Source: Burkholderiales bacterium
GTDB lineage: Bacteria > Pseudomonadota > Gammaproteobacteria > Burkholderiales > Usitatibacteraceae
Assembly: GCA_019634955.1 (NCBI GenBank)
Contig: JAHCAK010000009.1
Location: 1 to 64,000, forward strand
Length of the DNA: 64,000 nucleotides
Reading direction: 5' to 3'
Within the stretch, counting starts at the first letter, position 1, and the number at the start of each line of letters is the position of its first letter. The notes beneath the pieces were generated by a model. It worked only from the letters and a program-made list of their open reading frames with translations. It searched no databases and was not told the DNA's origin. Shown one piece after another: positions 54,240 to 64,000 of this stretch. The translations under genes and the position numbers were made by a program.

Positions 54240-55400
54240 ATGTCCGAAGCCGCCGCCCCCGCCGTCACCCCCAAGCCCAAGAAATCCGTCGCGCTCTCCG
54301 GCGTCACCGCGGGCAACACCGCGCTGTGCACCGTCGGCCGCACGGGCAACGACCTGCACTACTGCGGCTACGACATCCTCGACCTCGCCGAGAGGTGCGA
54401 GTTCGAGGAGGTCGCCCACCTGCTCGTGCACGGCAAGCTGCCGACCGCCGCCGAGCTCAAGGCCTACAAGGCGAAGCTGCAGCGGCTGCGCGGCATCCCC
54501 GTCGCGGTGCAGGACGTGCTCGAGTGCATCCCCGCCTCCGCCCACCCGATGGACGTGCTGCGCACCGGCTGCTCTGCTCTGGGCGCGGTGCTCCCGGAAG
54601 GCGAGGAGCACAAGCTCGCCCCCTCGCGCGACATCGCCGACCGGCTGATGGCCTCCTTCGGCTCGATGCTCCTCTACTGGTACCACTTCTCGCACTCGGG
54701 CCGGCGCATCGAGGTCGAGACCGACGACGACTCGATCGGCGGGCACTTCCTGCACCTGCTGCACGGCAGGAAGCCCTCGGAGCTGTGGGTGCGCGCAATG
54801 CACACCTCGCTCATCCTCTACGCCGAGCACGAGTTCAACGCCTCCACCTTCACCGCGCGTGTGGTCGCCGGAACCAACTCCGACATGTACTCGGCCATCA
54901 CGGCCGCCATCGGCGCGCTCAAGGGCCCGAAGCACGGCGGCGCCAACGAGTTCGCCTTCGACACCATCGGCCGCTACGACAACCCCGACCAGGCCGAGGC
55001 CGACATCGTCAGGCGCGTGGGCGAGAAGCAGGTGATCATCGGCTTCGGCCACCCCGTCTACACGATCTCCGACCCGAGGAACCAGGTGATCAAGGAGGTC
55101 GCCCGCAGGCTCTCGAAGGACGCGGGCAACATGAAGCTCTTCGACATCTCGGCGCGCATCGAGGAGGTGATGTGGCGCGAGAAGAAGATGTTCCCGAACC
55201 TCGACTGGTTCAGCGCCACCAGCTACCACATGATGGGCGTGCCGACGGCGATGTTCACGCCGATCTTCGTCATCTCGCGCACCTCCGGCTGGTGCGCGCA
55301 CGTGATCGAGCAGAGGATCGACGGCAAGATCATCCGCCCCTCGGCCAACTACACCGGCCCCGAGGACCTCGCCTTCGTCCCGCTCTCGGAGCGGAAGTAA
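54240..55400 (+). CDS. prpC: 2-methylcitrate synthase
   Basis: A 386-residue citrate-synthase-family enzyme condensing propionyl-CoA with oxaloacetate. It lacks the N-terminal domain of GltA and has the PrpC start [20 protein letters not shown]. The active-site histidines are in [20 protein letters not shown] and [20 protein letters not shown], with [20 protein letters not shown]. Shine-Dalgarno GGAGA(C) is 13 nt before the ATG. It follows prpB directly; element D separates it from prpD. Confidence 0.97.
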   Translation: MSEAAAPAVTPKPKKSVALSGVTAGNTALCTVGRTGNDLHYCGYDILDLAERCEFEEVAHLLVHGKLPTAAELKAYKAKLQRLRGIPVAVQDVLECIPASAHPMDVLRTGCSALGAVLPEGEEHKLAPSRDIADRLMASFGSMLLYWYHFSHSGRRIEVETDDDSIGGHFLHLLHGRKPSELWVRAMHTSLILYAEHEFNASTFTARVVAGTNSDMYSAITAAIGALKGPKHGGANEFAFDTIGRYDNPDQAEADIVRRVGEKQVIIGFGHPVYTISDPRNQVIKEVARRLSKDAGNMKLFDISARIEEVMWREKKMFPNLDWFSATSYHMMGVPTAMFTPIFVISRTSGWCAHVIEQRIDGKIIRPSANYTGPEDLAFVPLSERK

Positions 55401-55408
55401 CCCGAAAG

Positions 55409-55564
55409 GCGCTGGAACCGCGGATGAACGCAGATGAACGCAGATGGTTGGTGATCGGCTGACGCTGCCGCCCATGGTTGCGTCTTCGCAAGTCGACCAC
55501 GGGCATGGCCTCGAGCAATCGGAAGTCACCTGCGTTCATCTGCGTTCATCTGCGGTTCCAGCGC
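55409..55564. repeat. Large inverted-repeat element D (38-bp arms)
   Basis: Arms 55409-55446 and 55527-55564 pair over 38 nt with two mismatches around an 80-nt spacer. Its left arm shares 33 identical nt with element B at 38119 (units ATGAACGCAG after GGAACCGCGG), but its spacer is unrelated. It splits the prpC-prpD interval and must be transcribed with the operon as a long hairpin. Confidence 0.9.
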
Positions 55565-55594
55565 ATTTGACCTAACCCCGCCAGGAAGAAAACA

Positions 55595-57046
55595 GTGTCC
55601 GCACACATCTCCAACGTCCGCCCCAAGCCCGACAAGGTCCTCGTCGACATCGCCGACTACGTACTCAAGTACAAGGTCTCCAGCGCGGAGGCCTGGCAGA
55701 CCGCGCGCTACTGCCTCATGGACACGCTCGGCTGCGGCTTCGAGGCCCTCGAGTACCCCGCCTGCACGAAGATGCTCGGGCCCGTCGTCCCAGGCACCGT
55801 GGTGCCCAACGGCGCGAAGGTGCCCGGCACGCCCTTCCAGCTGGACCCGGTGAAGGCCGCCTTCGACATCGGCGCCATGATCCGCTGGCTCGACTTCAAC
55901 GACACCTGGCTCGCCGCCGAGTGGGGCCACCCCTCCGACAACCTGGGCGGCATCCTCGCCACCGCCGACTGGCTATCGCGCAACGCGGTCGCCGCAGGGA
56001 AGAAGCCGCTCACGGTGAAGGACGTCCTCGCGGCGATGATCAAGGCCCACGAGATCCAGGGCTGCATCGCGCTCGAGAACAGCTTCAACAAGGTGGGGCT
56101 CGACCACGTGGTGCTGGTGAAGGTCGCCTCGACCGCCGTGGTCGCGCAGATGCTGGGCCTCACCCGCGACGAGATCATCAACGCGGTCTCCCTCGCCTGG
56201 GTCGACGGGCAGTCCCTTCGCACCTACCGCCACGCGCCCAACGCCGGCTCGCGCAAGAGCTGGGCGGCGGGGGACGCCACGAGCCGCGCCGTGCGCCTCG
56301 CGCTCATCGCGAAGACCGGCGAGATGGGGTACCCGTCGGTGCTCACCGCCAAGACCTGGGGCTTCTACGACGTGCTCTTCAAGGGCAACGCGTTCCGGTT
56401 CCAGCGCCCCTATGGCAGCTACGTGATGGAGAACGTGCTCTTCAAGATCTCCTTCCCGGCGGAGTTCCACTCGCAGACGGCGGTGGAAGCCGCGATGACG
56501 CTGCACAAGGAGCTGGCCAAGCTCGGCAAGACGGCCGCCGACATCAGGAGGATCACGATCCGCACGCACGAGGCCTGCATCCGCATCATCGACAAGAAGG
56601 GCCCGCTCGACAACCCGGCCGACCGCGACCACTGCATCCAGTACATGGTGGCCGTGCCGCTCATCTTCGGGCGCCTCACCGCCGCCGACTACGAGGACGG
56701 GATCGCCGCCGACCCGCGCATCGACCCGCTGCGCGAGAAGATCACCTGCGTCGAGGACCCGAAGTTCACGAAGGACTACCACGACCCAGACAAGCGCTCG
56801 ATCGCCAACGCGCTCACCGTCGAGCTCGCCGACGGCAGGAAGCTGAAGGAGGTCGTGGTCGAGTACCCCATCGGCCACAAGCGCCGGCGCAAGGAAGGCA
56901 TGCCGGTCCTGGTGGAGAAGTTCCGCACCAACCTCGCTCGCCGCTTCCCCGAGAAGCAGAGGAAGGCGATCCTCGAGCTCTGCCTCGACGCGAAGAGGCT
57001 GGACGCCACGCCCGTCAACGAATTCGTGGACCTGATGGCCACCTGA
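55595..57046 (+). CDS. prpD: 2-methylcitrate dehydratase
   Basis: A 483-residue MmgE/PrpD-family enzyme that dehydrates 2-methylcitrate to 2-methyl-cis-aconitate without an iron-sulfur cluster. Family features: [60 protein letters not shown] and [20 protein letters not shown]. The GTG at 55595 follows AGGAAGAAAACA. No acnD/prpF pair is present, so PrpD is the only methylcitrate dehydratase here; AcnA at 57621 can then hydrate the product. Confidence 0.97.
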   Translation: MSAHISNVRPKPDKVLVDIADYVLKYKVSSAEAWQTARYCLMDTLGCGFEALEYPACTKMLGPVVPGTVVPNGAKVPGTPFQLDPVKAAFDIGAMIRWLDFNDTWLAAEWGHPSDNLGGILATADWLSRNAVAAGKKPLTVKDVLAAMIKAHEIQGCIALENSFNKVGLDHVVLVKVASTAVVAQMLGLTRDEIINAVSLAWVDGQSLRTYRHAPNAGSRKSWAAGDATSRAVRLALIAKTGEMGYPSVLTAKTWGFYDVLFKGNAFRFQRPYGSYVMENVLFKISFPAEFHSQTAVEAAMTLHKELAKLGKTAADIRRITIRTHEACIRIIDKKGPLDNPADRDHCIQYMVAVPLIFGRLTAADYEDGIAADPRIDPLREKITCVEDPKFTKDYHDPDKRSIANALTVELADGRKLKEVVVEYPIGHKRRRKEGMPVLVEKFRTNLARRFPEKQRKAILELCLDAKRLDATPVNEFVDLMAT

Positions 57047-57092
57047 GGGCCGGTCCGCGCGCACGACCCCGGTAAAGGGGAGGAGAATCGCG

Positions 57093-57121
57093 CCGGGAAG
57101 GGGCCAAAAGTCCCCGGCCGG
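57093..57121 (+). terminator. Weak hairpin after prpD
   Basis: CCGG-GAA-GGGG, loop CCAAAAGT and CCCC-GG-CCGG form an interrupted stem 47 nt after the prpD stop. There is no T-tract. It may attenuate rather than stop transcription into the lipoprotein and acnA genes. Confidence 0.3.
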
Positions 57122-57135
57122 CGCCAGGAGGCACC

Positions 57136-57576
57136 ATGACGAAGACATTCGCGATCCTCGCGGCCGCCCTCACCCTGGGCGGCTGCGCCTCGAGCTACCA
57201 GCTCACGCTCATGCCGCGCGACAGCGGCAAGCTCTATTTCGGCACCGCGGAGGACACCGGCGGCTCCGAGGGCGCCATGGCGATCGAGATCGAGGGCCGC
57301 ACCTACCGCGGCACCTGGGTCGAGGTCGTGGCCGACCGCACGACCGGCTACGTCGCCGGCGGCTTCGGCGGCGGCCGCCGCGGCTGGGCCGCCGGCAGCT
57401 TCTTCTCGATGGAGAACCCCCGCGGCGCGGAAGCCAAGGCGCTCCTTCGCTCGGAGGACGGCGCGGGCCTGCGCTGCGACCTGCGCGGCGGGGCCGGCCG
57501 GCCCGGCGGCGGCACCTGCCGCGACGACCGCGGCCTCGAGTACGACGTGCAGGTCCGCGTGGCCCCGCGCAAGTAG
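57136..57576 (+). CDS. Small lipoprotein of unknown function
   Basis: A 146-residue lipoprotein: signal [17 protein letters not shown] with the lipobox LGGC (cysteine 17), followed by an apparently all-beta mature region with [18 protein letters not shown] and a glycine/arginine-rich loop [16 protein letters not shown]. Two cysteines near the end ([14 protein letters not shown]) may pair. AGGAGG is 4 nt before the ATG, a strong ribosome site. It sits between prpD and acnA in the same direction. No family or function recognised. Confidence 0.85.
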   Translation: MTKTFAILAAALTLGGCASSYQLTLMPRDSGKLYFGTAEDTGGSEGAMAIEIEGRTYRGTWVEVVADRTTGYVAGGFGGGRRGWAAGSFFSMENPRGAEAKALLRSEDGAGLRCDLRGGAGRPGGGTCRDDRGLEYDVQVRVAPRK

Positions 57577-57620
57577 CCGAATTCCCGAATCCACAACCCG
57601 AAAAACGACCCGAGACGACC

Positions 57621-60317
<2,697 letters not shown>

Positions 60318-60324
60318 GGCCGCC

Positions 60325-61002
60325 ATCGACTTCCTCGCCACCCCGCTCACCGCCGGCTGGGCCCTCGCGAGCTGGATCGTCGCGGGGGTCCTCCTCGCGC
60401 GCGCGGCGCGGCGGGCGCCCTGGCGCCTGCTCGCGGAGGATTTCCGCCTGCACGGCTGGATCGGCGCGGCCTTCGCGATCGCGCTGGCCTGGATCCTCTC
60501 GGCGCGCCTGGGCGGCGCGGTCTCGCTGCACCTGCTCGCGACCCCGCTCGTCGCCCTCATGTTCGGCCGCGACCTCGCCGTCTGCGCAGCCGTGCCCGCC
60601 GTGGCTGCCGTGATCCTGTGGCGTGGCGGCGACGCGTCGGCGGCGGCCGCGACCTGGCTCCTCGCGGCGTGGTTCCCGGCCACGGTGGCGGACGGCCTGC
60701 GCCGCGCCGCCGACCGCTGGGTGCCGCGCAACCCGTTCACCTACATCTTCCTCGCGGGCTTCTTCTCCCCGGGCGCGGCGTTCGTCGCGACGGTGCTCGC
60801 CGCCGCCGCCGCCCACGCCGCGGCCGGCACGGCAACCTGGGACTCGCTCGCCGAGGGCTTCATCCCCTTCGGCCTGCTGCTCGCCTGGGGCGAGGCCTTC
60901 CTCTCCGGGCTCCTCACGGCCATCTTCGTGGCCTACGTGCCGCGCTGGATGGCCACCTTCGACGACGCCCGCTACCTGCGCCCGCCCGGCAACGACCGGT
61001 AA
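60325..61002 (+). CDS. CbiM-like ECF transporter permease, probable AUC start
   Basis: A 225-residue inner-membrane protein of the CbiM/energy-coupling-factor permease type, with about seven hydrophobic segments. Conserved parts are HLLATPLVALMFGRDLAV, WVPRNPFTYIFLAGFFSPGA and the C-terminal AYVPRWMATFDDARYL. The first ATG (60559) would remove about 78 residues with two or three helices. The frame is open, free of ATG, GTG or TTG, back to the acnA stop. ATC at 60325 has GAGG 5 nt upstream and gives IDFLATPLTAGWALASW, a normal N-terminus. No ATPase partner is nearby; nickel or cobalt uptake is only a family-level guess. Confidence 0.8.
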   Translation: MDFLATPLTAGWALASWIVAGVLLARAARRAPWRLLAEDFRLHGWIGAAFAIALAWILSARLGGAVSLHLLATPLVALMFGRDLAVCAAVPAVAAVILWRGGDASAAAATWLLAAWFPATVADGLRRAADRWVPRNPFTYIFLAGFFSPGAAFVATVLAAAAAHAAAGTATWDSLAEGFIPFGLLLAWGEAFLSGLLTAIFVAYVPRWMATFDDARYLRPPGNDR

Positions 61003-61013
61003 CAGGGGGGTAT

Positions 61014-61043
61014 TTGCCGGCGCGCCCGCGCCGGCCCTACAAT
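61014..61043 (+). promoter_or_regulatory. Predicted promoter with palindromic spacer
   Basis: TTGCCG (61014-61019) and TACAAT (61038-61043) with an 18-nt spacer, just after the CbiM-like gene. The spacer holds GCCGGCGC-GCCC-GCGCCGGC (61016-61035), an inverted repeat that could be an operator or the terminator of the preceding operon. It would serve the short ORF at 61080 and the MFS gene. Confidence 0.5.
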
Positions 61044-61079
61044 GGCGGCCCCGAAGCGCCTTTCACCCCGGAGCGCCCG

Positions 61080-61190
61080 ATGAACCGACCCGCCAAGCCC
61101 ATCGCCCCTCGCCGCCCTGCCGGCGGGATGGCCCGTGGCGCCGGGATCGGCCGCCCCGCCCTCCCGCCGCTTTCCGGCGGCGAAGACTGA
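61080..61190 (+). CDS. Short basic ORF, 36 aa (uncertain)
   Basis: MNRPAKPIAPRRPAGGMARG and onward to a PPLSGGED end: a proline/arginine/glycine-rich 36-residue peptide with no hydrophobic segment. GGAG lies 7 nt before the ATG, and a good promoter with start point near 61050 lies upstream. It could be a small protein, a leader peptide for the MFS gene 150 nt downstream, or chance. No family recognised. The following 149 nt hold nothing I can identify. Confidence 0.3.
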   Translation: MNRPAKPIAPRRPAGGMARGAGIGRPALPPLSGGED

Positions 61191-61339
61191 CCGCGCGGAC
61201 CGACCGTCCGCCGGGTTTCGAGGCGGAACGGATCGGACCACCCTCCCGATAGCCTTTCCGCCTCGCGCGTCGCGCGACGCGTGAGTTCGCGCGCAGGACG
61301 ACAAGGACGCCCGCCCACGAGGCGAGCGCGAGAAGAACG

Positions 61340-62656
61340 ATGAACACGCTCCGCAACCTGCTCCACCCCCGCCGCTGGCTCACCGGCCTGTGGCGAAACC
61401 CCGACTTCGTGAAGCTCTGGGGCTCGCTCACCATCACCCACTTCGGCGGGCAGGTGACCTTCCTCGCGCTGCCGCTCACCGCGGCGATCATGCTCAATGC
61501 CTCCCCCTTCGAGGTGGGCGTGCTCACGGCGCTGGAGGCCCTGCCCTACCCGCTCTTCGGGCTCTTCGCGGGCGTCCTCGTGGACCGCGCGAGGAAGCTC
61601 CCGGTGATCATCTGGGCGGACATCGGCCGGGGCCTCGCGCTCCTGGCCGTGCCGGTGTGCGCGTGGCTGGACGTGCTCTCGATGCCCGTGCTCTACGTCG
61701 TGGGCTTCCTCGTCGGCCTGGGCAGCGTCGTCGGCTGGCCGGCCTACCAGGTGTTCATGACCGAGCGCGTCGGCCGCGACCACCTCGTGGAGGCCAACGC
61801 CAAGATCGGCGTGTCCGACTCGGCTTCCCAGCTCGTCGGCCCGGGCCTCGCGGGCGCGCTCATCCAGTGGCTCACCGCGCCCATCGCCATCCTGCTGGAC
61901 GCGCTCTCGTTCATGGTGTCGGCGTGGATGCTGCGCGGCATCCCGCCGGCAGCCACCGACGCGCCCAAGATCTCCGGCGAGAGCGTCTGGCGCGAGATCG
62001 GCGAGGGCCTCGCCGTCGTGTGGCGCAACAAGACGCTGCGCGCGCTGGCGTGGTCGCTCGCCGCCTGGCAGCTCTTCCGCCACGCCTACGTGGCCGTGGT
62101 GATCCTCTTCGCCGCGCGCGAGCTGGGCTTCTCCGCGGGCCACGTGGGGCTGCTCTTCATGCTGGCCGGCGTGGGCTCGCTCGTGGCGGCCGGGGCGGTG
62201 ACGCCCCTCAACGCCCGGTTCGGGTTCGGGCCGACGATGCTCGCGGCGCTGGGCGGCACGGGGGTGGCCTGGCTCGTCCTCGGCGCCTCCACCGGCGGCT
62301 TCGTCGTCGCCTCGCTCACCTTCGGGCTGGGTCTCTTCCTGCTGGACTTCGCGGCGATGACCTTCTTCATCAACTACCTCACGCTGCGCCAGACGGTCAC
62401 GCCGGACCGCCTGCTCGGGCGGGTCACGGCGACGATGATCTGCCTCACGGTCGCGACCGCCCCGCTCGGCGGCCTCGCCGGCGGCTGGGTCGCGGAGCAC
62501 TGGGGCCTGCGCGCCGCGATCCTGCTCGCCGGGGCCGGGGCGCTCGCGATGATCCCGCTGGTGGCCTGGACCTCGCCGCTGGCCAGGATGCGCACGCTCC
62601 CCGGCCCGCAGGAAGTCTCCGCCCCGGACAGCGTCGCCGAGGAGATGGCCGGCTGA
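61340..62656 (+). CDS. MFS transporter (macrolide-efflux/MefA-like)
   Basis: A 438-residue major facilitator with twelve predicted helices. The N-terminus NPDFVKLWGSLTITHFGGQV and the loop FAGVLVDRARKLPVIIWADI (MFS motif A region, between helices 2 and 3) place it with the MefA/enterobactin-exporter-like group. The second half includes LLFMLAGVGSLVAAGAVTPL and LTLRQTVTPDRLLGRVTATM. Efflux of a drug or metabolite is likely; the substrate is unknown. Confidence 0.9.
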   Translation: MNTLRNLLHPRRWLTGLWRNPDFVKLWGSLTITHFGGQVTFLALPLTAAIMLNASPFEVGVLTALEALPYPLFGLFAGVLVDRARKLPVIIWADIGRGLALLAVPVCAWLDVLSMPVLYVVGFLVGLGSVVGWPAYQVFMTERVGRDHLVEANAKIGVSDSASQLVGPGLAGALIQWLTAPIAILLDALSFMVSAWMLRGIPPAATDAPKISGESVWREIGEGLAVVWRNKTLRALAWSLAAWQLFRHAYVAVVILFAARELGFSAGHVGLLFMLAGVGSLVAAGAVTPLNARFGFGPTMLAALGGTGVAWLVLGASTGGFVVASLTFGLGLFLLDFAAMTFFINYLTLRQTVTPDRLLGRVTATMICLTVATAPLGGLAGGWVAEHWGLRAAILLAGAGALAMIPLVAWTSPLARMRTLPGPQEVSAPDSVAEEMAG

Positions 62657-62728
62657 GCGGGCGAATCCGGCCGGGTGGCCGGGCGCGTCCAACGGGCATG
62701 CGAACGAACCTCGTGCCCTTGGCCCGGT

Positions 62729-62758
62729 TTGCCCCGGGCCCGGGCCACCCCCGATAAT
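62729..62758 (+). promoter_or_regulatory. Predicted promoter of the sigma-factor operon
   Basis: TTGCCC (62729-62734) and GATAAT (62753-62758), spacer 18 nt made almost entirely of C/G with CCCGGGCCCGGG. Start point near 62765, 23 nt before the ATG of the small membrane protein. Confidence 0.5.
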
Positions 62759-62787
62759 GCGGGCCGCCCCGGCCCTCGGAGACCGTC

Positions 62788-63153
62788 ATGCAGACCTCGG
62801 AACTCGTGGTCGCGCTGGCGGGGATGCTGGCGAGCTTCGGCCTGCCGCTCCTCGTCATCGCGGCCATCCTCGTCTACAAGCACAAGCGCAACCGCCTGCA
62901 CCAGGAGACGGTCCTGAGGCTCGCCGAGAAAGGGCTGCCCGTCCCGCCGGAGCTGCTGCGGCCGCCCGAATCCACGCCCAGCCCCAAGGGCGGGTTGATC
63001 CTCGTGGCGCTGGGCATCGCCATCTCGCTCTTCTTCTGGGAGCGGGGGCAGCCGTGGTCGATCGGCCTCATCCCCGGACTCATGGGGGTGGCGTTGCTCA
63101 TCGCGTGGAAGATCGACTCGCGCTCCTCCGGCCGGGGCGCGCCCCCGCGCTAG
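62788..63153 (+). CDS. DUF6249-like small membrane protein
   Basis: A 121-residue protein with a first transmembrane helix (about 5-28, FGLPLLVIAAILVYKHKRNR), the cytoplasmic stretch LHQETVLRLAEKGLPVPPEL typical of this family, and two further helices (GLILVALGIAISLFFW; SIGLIPGLMGVALLIAW). Such proteins often sit next to ECF sigma factor genes, as here (5 nt before the next start). The function is unknown; it may sense or relay membrane state. Confidence 0.85.
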   Translation: MQTSELVVALAGMLASFGLPLLVIAAILVYKHKRNRLHQETVLRLAEKGLPVPPELLRPPESTPSPKGGLILVALGIAISLFFWERGQPWSIGLIPGLMGVALLIAWKIDSRSSGRGAPPR

Positions 63154-63158
63154 CGCCG

Positions 63159-63707
63159 ATGCCCGCCCGGCCGGAACCGGCCGACACCGAACTCGTCCTC
63201 GCCGCCGTCGCGCACGGCGACCCGGGCGCCTTCGCGCGCCTCGTCGAGCGCCACCAGTCCATGGTGCGCTCGGTGCTGCGGCGGATGGCGAAGGGCGACC
63301 ACGCGCTCGCCGACGACCTCGCGCAGGAGACCTTCCTCCTCGCGTGGCGCAACCTCGCCGCCTTCCGTCACGACGCGCGCTTCTCCACCTGGCTCTACCG
63401 CATCGCCCTCAATGCCTGGCTCACCCACGCACGCAAGCGCCGGGAATCGCTGCAGGACGACCTGGACGAGGTGGCCGCGGAGGCTGGCCCCGATCCCGCC
63501 ACCCCGCTCGCCGATCGCGTCGACCTGGAGCGCGCCATCGCCTGTCTCTCCGACGGCGAGCGCGCCGCCATCGCGGCGTGCTACTACGCGGACCTTTCCC
63601 ACGAGGAGGCCGCGGCGGCGCTGGGCATGCCGCTCGGCACCGTGAAGACACACATCCTGCGCGCGAAGGCGAAGCTCCGCGCGCGGCTCGGCAAGGAGGA
63701 ACCATGA
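63159..63707 (+). CDS. ECF-type RNA polymerase sigma factor
   Basis: A 182-residue sigma-70 family ECF factor. Region 2 spans about 22-90, with FARLVERHQSMVRSVLRRMA, DDLAQETFLLAWRNLAAF and the promoter-melting FSTWLYRIALNAWLTHARKR. Region 4 holds the helix-turn-helix LSHEEAAAALGMPLGTVKTH / ILRAKAKLRARL. It overlaps the next gene by 4 nt (ATGA), typical of sigma/anti-sigma pairs. Targets are unknown. Confidence 0.93.
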   Translation: MPARPEPADTELVLAAVAHGDPGAFARLVERHQSMVRSVLRRMAKGDHALADDLAQETFLLAWRNLAAFRHDARFSTWLYRIALNAWLTHARKRRESLQDDLDEVAAEAGPDPATPLADRVDLERAIACLSDGERAAIAACYYADLSHEEAAAALGMPLGTVKTHILRAKAKLRARLGKEEP

Positions 63708-64000
63708 CCCCCGACGACCGCGATCCGATCGAAGCGCTGCTGCGGGCCGACGCCCGGGCGGCCGTGCCCGACGAGGGCTTCACCCTGCGCGTGATGCGCG
63801 CGCTGCCGGTGGCCTCGCGCCCGCGCGCGTGGCTGCGGCCCGCGCTCGTGACCGGCTCCGGCGCCGTCGGCGCGCTCCTCGCGTGGCTGCTCGCGCCCGC
63901 GGGAACCTCCGTCGTGCAGGGCTTCGTCGACCTGTCGCGCGCGCAGGCGCTCACCCCCTCGGCGTGGGCCGCCCTCGGACTTGCGACGGGAATGGCGGCG
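63704..64000 (+). CDS. Probable anti-sigma factor/membrane protein (partial)
   Basis: The first 99 residues of a gene that runs off the right edge. The N-terminal cytoplasmic part (MTPDDRDPIEALLRADARAA, then GFTLRVMRALPVA) is followed by hydrophobic segments beginning LRPALVTGSGAVGALLAWLL. The ATG overlaps the sigma factor stop. The layout matches ECF-associated anti-sigma membrane proteins, but no zinc-binding motif is visible in the available part. Confidence 0.7.
   Translation, partial: MTPDDRDPIEALLRADARAAVPDEGFTLRVMRALPVASRPRAWLRPALVTGSGAVGALLAWLLAPAGTSVVQGFVDLSRAQALTPSAWAALGLATGMAA

Overview
The window is GC-rich chromosomal DNA from a free-living aerobic proteobacterium, most likely a betaproteobacterium. 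Pointers to this are the sdhCDAB-sdhE-gltA-odhAB-lpd gene order, a GntR regulator divergent from methylcitrate-cycle genes, FolE2, LivKHMGF transport, and a very large choice-of-anchor-D (ASH-domain) secretome. A Usitatibacter-like lineage would fit, but that is a guess from gene content. Genes are tightly packed: no gene-free stretch exceeds about 230 bases, and I saw no rRNA, tRNA, CRISPR array, insertion sequence or phage gene.

Layout. (1) Positions 1-10.8 kb, all minus strand: etfBA (etfA cut by the left edge) behind a promoter overlapped by a perfect fatty-acid-type operator; a folE2 / flavin reductase / di-haem lipoprotein cluster; and a liv-type ABC transporter (livG, livF, livK-like, livH, livM) ending in an acyl-CoA ligase. 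(2) 10.9-24.5 kb, minus strand: a five-gene run made of a TPR-plus-beta-barrel outer-membrane protein resembling Slam/type XI secretion translocons, a FecR-domain protein carrying two tandem TbpB-like barrel modules, a GT-B glycosyltransferase, and two giant secreted ASH-repeat proteins (1279 and 1562 aa) that share a C-terminal signature. This is the strongest candidate for an undescribed system. (3) 24.7-33.9 kb: enoyl-CoA hydratase, a phytoene-desaturase-like oxidoreductase, an alpha/beta hydrolase, a second acyl-CoA ligase, then folD preceded by a PabB/5-formyl-THF cyclo-ligase fusion, a DUF3617 protein and a Mug-like glycosylase. (4) 33.8-50.2 kb, minus strand: prpE, acuI, zapE, lpdA, odhB, odhA, gltA, sdhE, sdhB, sdhA, sdhD, sdhC and gntR. 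(5) 50.3-61 kb, plus strand: HpcH lyase, MaoC hydratase, HpcH lyase, prpB, prpC, prpD, a lipoprotein, acnA and a CbiM-like permease. (6) 61-64 kb, plus strand: a short ORF, an MFS transporter, a small membrane protein, an ECF sigma factor and a partial anti-sigma-like gene.

Functionally, regions 3-5 bring beta-oxidation, propionyl-CoA activation and oxidation (PrpE, AcuI, PrpBCD, and possibly a mesaconyl-CoA/methylmalyl-CoA branch) together with most of the TCA cycle (citrate synthase, aconitase, 2-oxoglutarate dehydrogenase, succinate dehydrogenase). A GntR/HutC repressor gene sits at the centre, next to a 12-bp palindrome. Five large inverted-repeat elements (arms 31-44 bp, four of them with unrelated 72-99 bp spacers) occupy intergenic gaps in regions 3-5.

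Starts were chosen from Shine-Dalgarno position, family N-termini and stop/start overlaps. Promoters and operators were read by eye and are predictions. Family assignments come from recognised motifs, not from database searches.
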